A DNA stretch of 64,000 nt, taken from positions 1 through 64,000 of the forward strand of contig JAEYGI010000011.1 in assembly GCA_023402395.1 (NCBI GenBank). The letters are read 5' to 3'. The position numbers and the translations under genes were made by a program. Source of the DNA: Bacillota bacterium (GTDB lineage Bacteria > Bacillota > UBA4882 > UBA8346). Under the pieces are notes generated by a model, which did no database searches, was not told the origin of the DNA, and saw nothing but the letters and a program-made list of their open reading frames with translations. Below are positions 25,020-33,897 of the stretch, piece by piece (position 1 is the stretch's first letter; each line of letters begins with the position of its first letter).

Positions 25020-26165
25020 CTAAGCGGGGATCGGCAATTGGAATCGGAATTCGGTGCCCTTTTGGGGATCGGTGCTGAAAGCAATCCGGCCGCCCAATAA
25101 CTTTTCGCCCAAAAGTTTCATGCTGTAGGTGCCGATGCCCCGTCCCGACCCTTTGCTGGAGAACGACCGCTGAAAGATCTGCATCTGGACTTCCTTGGGC
25201 ATAAATTGGGAGTTGCGGACAAGAAATTCAACAACGCCGTCCTTTACCGAGCAGCCGATGGCGACGGAGTCGTCCGACCCCGAAGCTTCAATGGCATTTT
25301 TGAGCATATTGCCGATCACCCGCCGCGTTAACACCAGATCGCTGGAAATGGACGGATCGCCGGGAGCCGGGTCAAAGCGGATGGCGCAAACAGTCTTGGC
25401 GTCATTACGATAATAATTGACCAACTTGGACAGCATTTCGTTGACGGAAAACCGGGAGACCCGCAGCGCCAACTCGCCGTTTTCGGCGGCGATCAATTCC
25501 CGCTGGCTAACGATCTCCTCGATCAGCATATCCATGCCTTCATAAGCGACCCGGCACAATTCCTTGATCTCTGACAGATTATCGCTGGTCTGCAGCAGCT
25601 CGATCAAGCCCTGAACCGCCCCGGACGTATTGAGTAGATCGTGAAAAAAAACACGCTCAAAGACTTTTTTCCGCTTTTCTTCGCCGATGTCCTTGACCAC
25701 GAACAAAGTGAATTCATCTTCCAAGCCTTCGACCGGCGCGGCATAAATCAATAGATCCAGGGAAGCGGGGCCGCCGGCGCTTTGTAAAGTGACATGACAT
25801 TCTTTGGAAACGAGCGATTTGGTCCGCTGGCTTTCGAGGATGGCCTGGACCGAACCGCAGACGCTGCAACATTCGCTAGTGCCGCAGCCGCCGGGGCCTT
25901 CGTCGGCGTGAATGCATTTCAGCACTTCGCCGGGGCGCAGCCCGAGCACTTCATTGGCAGCGCGCAGGCCTAGCGCCTCAAACAGCGAATTGTTGGAGTA
26001 AACGATTTGCCGCTGCTTGTTTAATATGAGCACGATATACGGCAGGATATTGAATAACGCCGGAATCTGGGAAGCCGCGCTCATTTTTTGAGCCTGTTCG
26101 ATAATGAGTTGATCGGTTAAGCGTTCGGCCGGAGCGAATTGGGTAGCGAGGGAAGATTGCGACAC
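25020..26165 (-). CDS. PAS sensor histidine kinase with cysteine-rich PAS loop
   Basis: A soluble kinase of 381 residues without membrane segments. The PAS domain (about 35-165) has a cysteine cluster: Cys84, Cys94, Cys99, Cys100 and Cys103 in CIHADEGPGGCGTSECCSVCG-like spacing, suggesting a metal or Fe-S site or a thiol switch. The HisKA-like segment RVFFHDLLNTSG places the phosphoacceptor at His175. HATPase boxes are NMLKNAIEAS and GSGRGIGTYSMKLL. No response regulator is adjacent, so its partner is elsewhere. Redox or oxygen sensing is plausible from the cysteines but unproven. Confidence 0.87.
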   Translation of the reverse strand: MSQSSLATQFAPAERLTDQLIIEQAQKMSAASQIPALFNILPYIVLILNKQRQIVYSNNSLFEALGLRAANEVLGLRPGEVLKCIHADEGPGGCGTSECCSVCGSVQAILESQRTKSLVSKECHVTLQSAGGPASLDLLIYAAPVEGLEDEFTLFVVKDIGEEKRKKVFERVFFHDLLNTSGAVQGLIELLQTSDNLSEIKELCRVAYEGMDMLIEEIVSQRELIAAENGELALRVSRFSVNEMLSKLVNYYRNDAKTVCAIRFDPAPGDPSISSDLVLTRRVIGNMLKNAIEASGSDDSVAIGCSVKDGVVEFLVRNSQFMPKEVQMQIFQRSFSSKGSGRGIGTYSMKLLGEKLLGGRIAFSTDPQKGTEFRFQLPIPA

Positions 26166-26298
26166 GTTCCCACCTCCGTGGTCAATTTATTTCCGTTAAG
26201 TTATAACATCGGCAGGAATGGACGATTCTTTAACGGTTTATCAGGCTCTTCAGAATTAGGATGTTTTGACGGCCAGCGGGAACGGGCTTGACATTCGG

Positions 26299-26332
26299 AA
26301 AAAACAAAGGAACCTTAAAATAGGTTCCTTTG
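26299..26332 (-). terminator. Terminator after the 40-residue gene
   Basis: CAAAGGAACC (26305-26314) pairs with GGTTCCTTTG (26323-26332), and on the minus strand a T6 tract follows immediately. It lies 40 bp past the small gene's stop. Confidence 0.85.
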
Positions 26333-26371
26333 GCATGTCACTGTTACGGAACGTGGGACGATTCGTTTTAT

Positions 26372-26494
26372 TTATTTGGACTTATTGGAACGGCCGAATT
26401 TCCCGAAGCCAGCAATGGGTTTGAAGCCGATCGAACTCTTTTTCTTCTCGGACTTTTTTTTGCTTTCGCTTTGCCCGCCGAATAACTTGAACAT
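26372..26494 (-). CDS. Small basic protein of 40 residues
   Basis: A short frame with an ATG at 26494 preceded by a near-perfect AAGGAGGTG ribosome site nine bases upstream and followed by a strong terminator. The product is highly basic, rich in Lys and Ser in the middle (residues 9-20) and in Phe-Gly-Lys at the end (GFGKFGRSN). No family is recognised. It may bind nucleic acid or be a small spore or membrane-associated protein. The longer in-frame reading upstream (to 26581) lacks a good start. Confidence 0.6.
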   Translation of the reverse strand: MFKLFGGQSESKKKSEKKKSSIGFKPIAGFGKFGRSNKSK

Positions 26495-26745
26495 TCTGGA
26501 AGCACCTCCTTCCATTGAACCATCGTCGGAAGCGGTAAATAAGTAATCACCTGGTAATATAGTAAGAAAACTCGCCGCCATTTGTCCGATGTAATTGGCA
26601 TATTTTCAATCAAATTTCCCGGGAACCGGCGGAAAGGCACGCCGTGATTGAATATTTTTAAATCAATACTGGTTTGATTTTGGATGCCGGTTTAGAAACG
26701 GGGCATACCGGACGCGGCGAGAAGAATATTGCCCTTGTCCGCCCC

Positions 26746-26787
26746 AAACATCAAAGGAACCCGCTCTAGCGGGTTCCTTTGATGTTT
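26746..26787. terminator. Long perfect hairpin, bidirectional terminator-like
   Basis: Two 20-bp arms (26746-26765 and 26768-26787) are perfectly complementary around a two-base gap. The inner stem AAAGGAACC/GGTTCCTTT is shared with the terminator at 26305-26332, so the two may be related. It lies 90 bp downstream of the VOC gene. The rest of 26495-26877 shows nothing. Confidence 0.65.
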
Positions 26788-26877
26788 GTCCTGATATAAT
26801 AACGCAGTAAACTTTTTTGAACGCCCAAAATTCCTTTATAGATTTGACGAGTTCGAATTAGCGCTGGAACCAACCGG

Positions 26878-27282
26878 CTATGCGATCGGGCTCCGGTCGC
26901 GCTGGGACAACTCGATTCGCGCCTTGTCGGGACCTTCAATGTAAGCGATCCGCAGTCCGGGCCGGGTTGTAGTCGGTTCCTCGACGATCGGCACTCCTTT
27001 GGTGCGGAGTTCGGCAACGGCCTGGTCCAGGTCCGCGACTTCGAAACCGAAATGGTCTACACCATACCGGGTCCGCAAACTGGCTTCGATTGGGTCAGGC
27101 TCGTTCGCCAACCGACCGAAAATGATAAAGGTTGTGCCGCCAATATCGACATAGAACACACTGGAACCGCGGAACTGTCCCTCGAAGATCACCCGGCCGC
27201 CTAAACAATCGCAATACCAGCGCACGGTAGCCTGGACATTCTCGGCTTTGAGATGAATATGGTCACAACGATAAGCGGTCAT
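26878..27282 (-). CDS. VOC (glyoxalase/bleomycin-resistance) family protein
   Basis: A protein of 134 residues with two beta-alpha-beta-beta-beta modules. Metal-ligand-type residues are His in CDHIHLKAENV, His in YGVDHFGFEV and Glu in RIELSQRD. It is probably a dimeric metalloenzyme or binding protein; the exact reaction (lyase, dioxygenase or epimerase) is unresolved. It lies downstream of the FAD oxidoreductase in the same direction but is separated by a terminator-like hairpin at 27367-27393, so cotranscription is partial at best. Confidence 0.8.
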   Translation of the reverse strand: MTAYRCDHIHLKAENVQATVRWYCDCLGGRVIFEGQFRGSSVFYVDIGGTTFIIFGRLANEPDPIEASLRTRYGVDHFGFEVADLDQAVAELRTKGVPIVEEPTTTRPGLRIAYIEGPDKARIELSQRDRSPIA

Positions 27283-27366
27283 TCAATTCCTCCTTTTCAA
27301 AAAACATCAGCGCCGGCGGAAAATAAAAGTTCTGGATCAGGCGTTCAGTCTTGATAATAAGGAAAG

Positions 27367-27393
27367 GACAAGGCCGAATCCAACGGCCTTGTC
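27367..27393 (-). terminator. Terminator after the FAD oxidoreductase
   Basis: GACAAGGCCG (27367-27376) pairs with CGGCCTTGTC (27384-27393). On the minus strand CTTTCCTT follows, a weak T tract. It ends the LacI-regulated operon. Confidence 0.6.
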
Positions 27394-27408
27394 GCTTGGA
27401 AGGGATTC

Positions 27409-28878
27409 TTAGATAATGACGTCTTGTTTGACGAGCTGCTCACGCAAGCGTCCTCGATCGAGCGTCCGGGCCGACGCGCCGCTCTGGACCGCCAAGGCGG
27501 CGGCGGTTCCGGCGGCTTCACCGGTCGCCATGCAAGTAGGTTGGCCGCGGACCGAGCCCAATGCATCGCGGTCCACGGCAATCGCCCGGCCGGCCACCAA
27601 CAGGTTGTCCGGGCCGGATTTGGGTAGAAGGCAGCGGTAAGGGATGGCATAGGTCTTGGCGTCCTTAATCTCGGTCCACTTCCGGCCGCCTTGCGGTTCG
27701 CCGACTTTGCCCCCGTCGGAGCTGTGAACGTTCATGGCCCGACCGCAACGGGCGATGCCGTCTTCAAAATCACGGCCATTGACCACGTCGTCCCCGGTCA
27801 ACTGGTATTCCCCGATGATCCGGCGGCTCTCTCTGATCCCGAGCTGAGGAGCGGTCTGGAGCAGATAGGCGTTTTCGTAACCCGGTATATACTTCCGCAT
27901 GAACCCTGCCAGCAACAGCGCTTGTTTCCTGGTATTGGCCAATGCGGCGCTAACCTGTTTGCCGTTGGTGGTATCGACGTTGTAGGCCATGTCGACGATT
28001 TGGAAGGTTTGGTCGGGTACGATCTGACCCCAACGGAACACCGAGCTGATCACGAAGATGGGAATGGGGTTTTTGGCGCCCATCGCCATCGGATAATCCC
28101 CTTGTTGAAAGGCTTTGGAGATCAGCTTGTAAAAGCCGTTCAAATTCAACGGTTTGTTCTCTTGATAGAGTTCTTCCCAGATCTTGATATCGCCGGAATG
28201 TAGCTCCTCGGGGTTCTGTTTCAGATAGGCGATGCTTTTGCCGAGATCCACTCCGCCCATGATGAAGGTCAGGGTCACCGGCTGAAGCTCGCCGTTGGGA
28301 CCGCCAAGTTCAAAGGAAACGCCGCTGCGGGCGGCGACGTCGGCATCGCCGGTGGCGTCGACGACCATTTTGGCCTTGATTAAATGGGCACCCGATTTAT
28401 TCTCAACTACGACCCCGGTGATCTTGCCCTGCTCAATTACGGGCCGGGTGACCAGGGACTGGAACCAGATATCCACCCCGGCTTCGCGGCAGGCCTCCTC
28501 GGCCACTACTTTGACAATTTCCGGGTCGGACAGGACGCAACTAGTGGAACGGCCTTTTTCACCCCAAACACCGCCTTGCTCGACCAAACGGTCCATCAAT
28601 TGCTGGGGAACGCCCCGGATCGCCTGGGTTTCATAGTAGTTGTTATATTGATAGACGTTGACGGTATGGCGGTTACGGTGCACCCGCATGCCATGGAAAC
28701 CCATCACTAGGCCGCCGGTATACATGCCGCCGAGATTCTCGGCTTTTTCGACCATGATGACTTTGGCTCCGTTGCGTCCGGCCGCGATGGCCGCGCCCAG
28801 GCCGGCCGGTCCGCCTCCGGCGACCAGCACATCGGTTTCAATAACCTTCATTGATTCATGGTTGTTCAAGATCGTCAC
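27409..28878 (-). CDS. FAD-dependent oxidoreductase (FAD_oxidored family)
   Basis: A flavoprotein of 489 residues. The N-terminal Rossmann motif VLVAGGGPAGLGAAIAAGRNGAKVIMVEK, DATGDADVAARSG and the C-terminal GQPTCMATGEAAGTAAALA with NLLVAGRAI show the PF12831 family. These enzymes often serve catabolism of unusual sugars or organic acids, but no substrate can be assigned. It is the last gene of the LacI-controlled importer operon, so it likely oxidises what the importer delivers. The GTG at 28878 has GGAAG too close; the ATG at 28851 is another possible start. The signal-free sequence places it in the cytosol. Confidence 0.85.
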   Translation of the reverse strand: MTILNNHESMKVIETDVLVAGGGPAGLGAAIAAGRNGAKVIMVEKAENLGGMYTGGLVMGFHGMRVHRNRHTVNVYQYNNYYETQAIRGVPQQLMDRLVEQGGVWGEKGRSTSCVLSDPEIVKVVAEEACREAGVDIWFQSLVTRPVIEQGKITGVVVENKSGAHLIKAKMVVDATGDADVAARSGVSFELGGPNGELQPVTLTFIMGGVDLGKSIAYLKQNPEELHSGDIKIWEELYQENKPLNLNGFYKLISKAFQQGDYPMAMGAKNPIPIFVISSVFRWGQIVPDQTFQIVDMAYNVDTTNGKQVSAALANTRKQALLLAGFMRKYIPGYENAYLLQTAPQLGIRESRRIIGEYQLTGDDVVNGRDFEDGIARCGRAMNVHSSDGGKVGEPQGGRKWTEIKDAKTYAIPYRCLLPKSGPDNLLVAGRAIAVDRDALGSVRGQPTCMATGEAAGTAAALAVQSGASARTLDRGRLREQLVKQDVII

Positions 28879-28989
28879 TTCCTTTTTGAATGATACGAGC
28901 GGTATTGCATTTTCGAATAAGAGACGGCGGCCGCCGGACTCTCCCGCCGGCCGTCGTCGTAGTGCGCAGCGTGCAAAACCGCTCGCGCT

Positions 28990-30306
28990 TTATTTACCGG
29001 TCATCAATTTGTGGATCCGGTCATAAAGAGCGTTTGCCGTTTGTTGCGGGGTCTTTCTCTCAAGGTACATCAATTGAAGTTCTTCATGGATGATCAGTTC
29101 GATCTCGGTTCCCTGCTCCACATCTGAGGCCATGTCAAAACCATATTTAGTCATGATCTCTTTGATGGGGCCGACTGATTTGACCTTAGCCGAATACTCG
29201 GAATCCGACAATACCTGAAGCAGCGAAGGATCGTTCAATCCGCTCATGGCCATGGCTTTCTGGGTTTCAAAATTGGCGGTGATGAACTTAATGAACTCCC
29301 AGGCGGCTTGTTTGTTCGGGCTATTTTTGTCGATGGCCAGGCCCCAGCCACTGGAGTAGGCGGCCGGCGCCGCGGAACCTTTCTTGTCGAGCTTGATTAC
29401 AGCGTAACCCACTTTGCCGGCGACTTTGGATTGTTTGGGGTCTTCAATCATGCTGGCAATCGGGCTATAGACGACGGACATCGCCAGTTTGCCCTGAGCA
29501 AACGCGGGACGGTCAGCGTATTGATCCCAGGAGAGCGGGTTGGGGCAAAGCCCTTCCTTGACCATCGTATTCATGAACTGCAGGACTTCAACGGTCACCG
29601 GCTTTTTCAGGTCGGGACTGGCGTCGGTTTTGCTGGCGTTCAGCACCCGGCCGCCGCGCGGCTGCAGGAAATAAGCGAGAGTCGGCGTATCGTCGCCCGC
29701 GGCCAAGGAACGCAAACCACCCATTCCGTAAACTTCCACCGCGCCCGAAGGGGAACGTTTGGTCAGCTTGCGGGCGGCGGCTAGGTATTCATCCAGGGTT
29801 TTGGGAACGGAAAGATTGGCGGCCGCAAAAAGATCGGTCCGATAGAACAGGATATGAGCGGCCGAGGAGACCGGCATCGAAGTCAAAACCCCTCTACGAG
29901 TGCTCCGCGAGGCTACCACCTTCTCCCCGAAGAGTTCTTTGGCGTCCAGCTTATCCTTTTTCAAAAATGGATCGAGCGGAGCCACGAATTTTTCAAAGCG
30001 GCGGGACCATTTGGTATCCACGGGCACGATATCATAGGTCGGCACTTTGGCGATAAATTGAGTCATCAGTTTTTGCAGTAGTGAGTTCAGAGATTCAGCT
30101 TCCGCCTCCACCCGGATCTTGCCTTTATTTAACTCGTTGAACTTTTTGATATAATCGGGCAACGCTTTGGCCAACGACCCGGTTGAAGTGATAATCCGGA
30201 CAACGACTTCCTTGTCGTTCTGGGCGGCCAGACCCATGGTAGACCCAAACGCCAGCATGGTGGTTAATATTACTACCAAACTCAACACAATGACCTTTTT
30301 TTTCAT
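28990..30306 (-). CDS. Carbohydrate ABC importer substrate-binding protein (CUT1)
   Basis: A secreted binding protein of 438 residues. The signal peptide is at 1-27 (KKKVIVLSLVVILTTMLAFG, cleavage near GLAAQ) with no lipobox cysteine. The mature part is of the SBP_bac_1 family, with IPTYD/TDLFAAANL-like hinge segments and NKQAAWEFIKFITA near the C terminus. GGGGAGG precedes the ATG. It is encoded downstream of its two permeases and hands a mono- or oligosaccharide to them. No ATPase is in the operon, so a shared MsmX-type ATPase is expected. Confidence 0.9.
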   Translation of the reverse strand: MKKKVIVLSLVVILTTMLAFGSTMGLAAQNDKEVVVRIITSTGSLAKALPDYIKKFNELNKGKIRVEAEAESLNSLLQKLMTQFIAKVPTYDIVPVDTKWSRRFEKFVAPLDPFLKKDKLDAKELFGEKVVASRSTRRGVLTSMPVSSAAHILFYRTDLFAAANLSVPKTLDEYLAAARKLTKRSPSGAVEVYGMGGLRSLAAGDDTPTLAYFLQPRGGRVLNASKTDASPDLKKPVTVEVLQFMNTMVKEGLCPNPLSWDQYADRPAFAQGKLAMSVVYSPIASMIEDPKQSKVAGKVGYAVIKLDKKGSAAPAAYSSGWGLAIDKNSPNKQAAWEFIKFITANFETQKAMAMSGLNDPSLLQVLSDSEYSAKVKSVGPIKEIMTKYGFDMASDVEQGTEIELIIHEELQLMYLERKTPQQTANALYDRIHKLMTGK

Positions 30307-30394
30307 CAGTTTTGCCTCCCCTTTTTCCTCGACTTTGGACGTGCTTCAAAATAACCCCCGCATCCCTCCTTTCAGCGAGGCGCCTTTGATTCGA

Positions 30395-31243
30395 TCATCC
30401 CTTGACCGCGCCCATCGTTAACCCGCGGGCCAGATACTTCTGGGCGAAGATCACGAAAATAATGGGGGGAACGAGGGCAATGGTGGCCGCCGCGGTCATC
30501 GGACCGTATTCAACCCCTTCCGCGGTCAGGAACGACAATACCATTAGGGGTATAGTCTTTACGTTTCTGCTAGTGAGCATCAATGCCAAGGCAAAATCGT
30601 TCCAGGCCAGAATAAATGTATAGGCGGCCGCAGCGGCAATGCCGGGGGTGGTCACCGGGATGATAATCCGCCATAGGGTTTCAAAGCGAGAACAGCCATC
30701 CATGTGGGCGGCTTCTTCAATCTCCACCGGAACGTCATCGATATAGCCCCGGACCATCCAGATGGCAAATGGAATGTTAATCGCGGTATAGGCGATAATC
30801 AACCCGATGTGGGTATCGTACAACCCGGAATTCTGAAAGATCAAAAACAGCGGGATCGAACTAGCCAGCGGCGGTAACATTCGGGTAGCCAAGATCAAAA
30901 GTCCGACCGCGTTTTTGCCCCGGAACCGGAACCGGGACAGCGAATAAGCGCCGAATAATGCAATAACCATCGTGATTAACGTCGATATAAAGGAAACAAT
31001 AAAACTGTTTTTCAAGAAAAGTTGCAAATTGACCGCGTTGGTGGTGCCCTCGGCAGTGAAAAGCATCCGGTATGACTCAAAGGTCGGCGTAAAGATTAGT
31101 TTCGGCGGAATCGCCATCGTATCCAGCGGCGGTTTGAACGAGAGTGAAACCACCCATAGAACCGGCAGAATACTGACGATCACCGCTATGGTAAGCACCG
31201 TGTAGATTGAAAAGTACTTCAGAAAAATAATTGGTTTTTTCAT
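30395..31243 (-). CDS. Carbohydrate ABC permease, MalG type
   Basis: An inner-membrane permease of 282 residues with six membrane segments. The EAA loop is VEIEEAAHMDGCSRFETLWRI and the protein ends RGLTMGAVKG, the usual MalG-type C terminus. The ATG at 31243 has GGTGGAG just upstream and overlaps the stop of the MalF-type gene (ATGA), so the two are translationally coupled. It forms a heterodimeric channel with the preceding product. Confidence 0.93.
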   Translation of the reverse strand: MKKPIIFLKYFSIYTVLTIAVIVSILPVLWVVSLSFKPPLDTMAIPPKLIFTPTFESYRMLFTAEGTTNAVNLQLFLKNSFIVSFISTLITMVIALFGAYSLSRFRFRGKNAVGLLILATRMLPPLASSIPLFLIFQNSGLYDTHIGLIIAYTAINIPFAIWMVRGYIDDVPVEIEEAAHMDGCSRFETLWRIIIPVTTPGIAAAAAYTFILAWNDFALALMLTSRNVKTIPLMVLSFLTAEGVEYGPMTAAATIALVPPIIFVIFAQKYLARGLTMGAVKG

Positions 31244-32172
31244 TTTTCTCCACCTCTGTACATTTTCAACATCGGCCAGGCGGTAAAGGCAAGGGTAATA
31301 AAGAGCATCAGATACGATACTGCGGCACCGGTACCGAATTGCCAAAGCATCCGGACCTGTTCATACAGGTAAGCCCCGAGCACCAGTCCTGATTTCAGCG
31401 GGCCGCTGCTCTGCCAGATTCCAAAAATGGTGTCGAAGGTCCGTAAGGCAAACATGATTCGGAAAAGCATTACCAGAACAATCACCGGCCTTAGCCAGGG
31501 GATGATCACCGACCACAGTTGCTGAACGAAATTGGCTCCATCGACCTTGGCCGCTTCCAGCAATTCGCCGGGAACGGATTGCAGGCCGGCATACATCATC
31601 AGCATCACAAATGGCATATGGATCCAGGTTTGAATGGCGATGATCAACGGCATGGTCAATTCCGGGGTGGAAAGCCAGCCGACCTTGGAGATTCCGACCA
31701 GGGACAATACCCAGTTGGCGACGCCGAACTCGTCCTGAAGGATGATTTTCCAGAGCATGCCCACCACCGAAGGGGTAAGCATCATTGGAATTAGCAGCAG
31801 GGTTCGGAAAAACGCCTTTCCTTTGATGTCGGTATTAAGCATCAGCGCCAGGCCGAAGCCGATGATGAACTGGAGGCTCACCGTTCCCACGGTCAAAATG
31901 AAGGTCAAATTGATGGAGGTCAGAAAATTCGGATCGGCTAGAATTCGAAGATAGTTCCCGAATCCATCGAAAATTGGCGTAGTCTGCATCAAGGGATTCC
32001 AGCGGGTCAAGCTGATGTAGAAGGTCCATAACCATGGATAGAGAACCATTCCCACCAACACTAGCAGGGCCGGAGACAGCCATAGATACGGTTCGTACCG
32101 TTTAGCGCCGACTCCCCCGTGGGCAACCGTAAACCTGGACTTCAGCAGTTTTTTGGGCTCCGTTTTAATCAT
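31240..32172 (-). CDS. Carbohydrate ABC permease, MalF type
   Basis: A permease of 310 residues with six membrane segments after a short cytosolic start. The EAA loop is ELLEAAKVDGANFVQQLWSV. The ATG at 32172 is chosen because GGAGGGAG lies five bases before it; the longer frame to 32298 has no such site. It is the first gene of the importer operon, downstream of the LacI gene, with LacI-type operators in the 380-bp leader region. Confidence 0.93.
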   Translation of the reverse strand: MIKTEPKKLLKSRFTVAHGGVGAKRYEPYLWLSPALLVLVGMVLYPWLWTFYISLTRWNPLMQTTPIFDGFGNYLRILADPNFLTSINLTFILTVGTVSLQFIIGFGLALMLNTDIKGKAFFRTLLLIPMMLTPSVVGMLWKIILQDEFGVANWVLSLVGISKVGWLSTPELTMPLIIAIQTWIHMPFVMLMMYAGLQSVPGELLEAAKVDGANFVQQLWSVIIPWLRPVIVLVMLFRIMFALRTFDTIFGIWQSSGPLKSGLVLGAYLYEQVRMLWQFGTGAAVSYLMLFITLAFTAWPMLKMYRGGEK

Positions 32173-32327
32173 TATGCTCCCTCCAATTTTTGAGGTTACC
32201 GTATGCCGCGACTTTGTCCGTTCATAGTCCGCCGACAAATAGGGACGCATATGTTTTTCAGGCAGACGTTTGTCGTGAAAAGTCGTTGCATATAGCAATC
32301 AGCAAGAGACCCGACCCGGGCTTTTGC

Positions 32328-32351
32328 GAAAACGATAGCGTTATCGTTTTC
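32328..32351 (-). promoter_or_regulatory. LacI-type operator 1 upstream of the importer operon
   Basis: Perfect 10-bp arms GAAAACGATA (32328-32337) and TATCGTTTTC (32342-32351) contain AACGATAGCGTT (32331-32342). The same core recurs at 32451 and 33604. Confidence 0.65.
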
Positions 32352-32440
32352 TAAAAAAATAAACCAAAAATTTCCTAGAAATTCGAAATTTCCTATTTTA
32401 AAAAATTAATTTACAATCATTTTTAATAAATTGGATACAA

Positions 32441-32462
32441 CGTTAAGTTTAACGATTGCGTT
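32441..32462 (-). promoter_or_regulatory. LacI-type operator 2 upstream of the importer operon
   Basis: CGTTAAGTTTAACG (32441-32454) is a near-perfect palindrome overlapping AACGATTGCGTT (32451-32462), which matches the core of operator 1 at 11 of 12 positions. Apart from these sites, 32173-32555 holds only AT-rich DNA and probably the operon promoter. Confidence 0.6.
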
Positions 32463-32555
32463 AAAGTGACAATAGTGCCCCGAATTCTTTTCCGATGGAA
32501 CCGGACTGCGCGGGAATTGGTCTTGCTCAAGAGCTATCTACCTACATATCTAAAA

Positions 32556-33554
32556 TCAGGCGGAATCTCTGACCACCAACTGAGGAGTAAGAATCACTTC
32601 GGCATAAGGCGCGCCTTTAGCTTTCGAGCCAATACGGTCAATCACAATCTCCACCGCTTTCATGCCGATCTCGTAGACGGGCTGCCGGATGGTAGTCAAC
32701 GGTACTTTTAAATGGGCGGAAAAATCAAGATCGTCATAGCCGGTAATCCGGACGTCGCCGGGAATCTTAAATCCATGTTCGAGCAGTGCCTCCAGTGCGC
32801 CGACCGCGATCATATCCCGGCCGCAAAGCACGCTGTCAAAGGTCAATCCTTGATAAATAACCTGTCCCATGGCCAAATATCCGGCTTGAAAGCTGGACTG
32901 AATGATCTTGACCAGATGGTCCTTGTATTCCATTCCGTTGTCGCGCAACGCCTCTTTATACCCTTCCATTCGATCGTGGGAAGTCGAAGAGAAGGTGGGA
33001 GAGTTTAGAAATAAAATGTTGCGGCCGCCTCTGTTCACTAAGTAATTGAAAATGGTTTTGATCCCTTCGCGATTGTTGGTAATGACGTAATTGGACTTGA
33101 TCCCCAGAAAGCGCCGACCAATGGTGACAAAGGGAATTCCGGACTTTTGCAACAAGACAATTCCCTCTTCGGTAAGTTGGGTAGGGTGAAAAACCACCCC
33201 GTCGACGGAACGTTCCAATAGAATCTCTACGGCCCGGACTTCCTGCGCAGGGTCAAGATTGGTGTTACACATCAAAATGTTATAGCCATGCGCCACGGCG
33301 GCATCGTCGATCCCCTTCACCATCTTACCGAAATACGGTTTGGTTATATCTTCGATGATTACACCTAGGGTTTTGGTGCTTTTGGTCCGCAGACTCCGCG
33401 CGGCGGAATTGGGAAGATAGCCGAGCCGCGAAGCGATCTCGCGAATCTTTTGGCGGGTTTCCTCGCTGACGCCATCCTTATTGCTTAAAGCCCGGGAAAC
33501 GGCGGTGATTGAAAAGCCGCCGGCCTCGGCGATGTCTTTGATAGTTACTCCCAT
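32556..33554 (-). CDS. LacI-family transcriptional repressor
   Basis: A repressor of 332 residues. The LacI HTH is at 1-50 (VTIKDIAEAGGFSITAVSRALSNKDGVSEETRQKI) with the hinge segment LGYLPNSAARSLRTK, and a periplasmic-binding-like ligand domain occupies 60-332 (GVIIEDITKPYFGKMVKG, ITGYDDLDFSAHLKVPLTTIRQP). The ATG at 33554 is preferred over 33566 for matching the family start. Operators of form AACGnTnGCGTT lie before this gene and before the importer, so it probably represses both until a sugar or derivative binds. Confidence 0.93.
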   Translation of the reverse strand: MGVTIKDIAEAGGFSITAVSRALSNKDGVSEETRQKIREIASRLGYLPNSAARSLRTKSTKTLGVIIEDITKPYFGKMVKGIDDAAVAHGYNILMCNTNLDPAQEVRAVEILLERSVDGVVFHPTQLTEEGIVLLQKSGIPFVTIGRRFLGIKSNYVITNNREGIKTIFNYLVNRGGRNILFLNSPTFSSTSHDRMEGYKEALRDNGMEYKDHLVKIIQSSFQAGYLAMGQVIYQGLTFDSVLCGRDMIAVGALEALLEHGFKIPGDVRITGYDDLDFSAHLKVPLTTIRQPVYEIGMKAVEIVIDRIGSKAKGAPYAEVILTPQLVVRDSA

Positions 33555-33587
33555 GACAATATCCAAATTCTTTCTGATTGATTTTTT

Positions 33588-33615
33588 CGCAAACCTTAAC
33601 TTTAACGTTTGCGTA
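33588..33615 (-). promoter_or_regulatory. LacI-type autoregulatory operator
   Basis: CGCAAAC (33588-33594) and GTTTGCG (33607-33613) form an inverted repeat. AACGTTTGCGTA (33604-33615) matches the core of the two importer operators. It is 34 bp upstream of the LacI gene. Confidence 0.55.
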
Positions 33616-33691
33616 GTAATATTTTCTTTATTAAAGTAAAAAACCCTTTTTTTAATTAAAAAATTTTTAATATTTTTTTAAACCCATGTAT

Positions 33692-33767
33692 AATCCCGGT
33701 CGAAAGCCGGGATTTTCGCTTACAGCCTGGAAAAGCCGGGATCAAGTTATTGTTGATCTCGGCTTTT
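33692..33767 (-). terminator. Tandem hairpins ending the GntR gene
   Basis: The first hairpin met by minus-strand transcription pairs 33753-33767 with 33731-33745 (AAAAGCCG core, one bulge) and ends in T4. A second, AATCCCGG/CCGGGATT (33692-33699, 33707-33714), follows. They separate the GntR gene from the lacI-type promoter. Confidence 0.65.
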
Positions 33768-33897
33768 AAAAGAAATCCTAAATGTGTCGGAAAACATTGA
33801 AATTACCGGTGCTAAATGGAGATCAAGGGAACCGGCGCCATTTCACCAAGCGAGATGCGCTTTTGGGCAAGGGCATCGGCTGCTAGGAGTGATTGGG

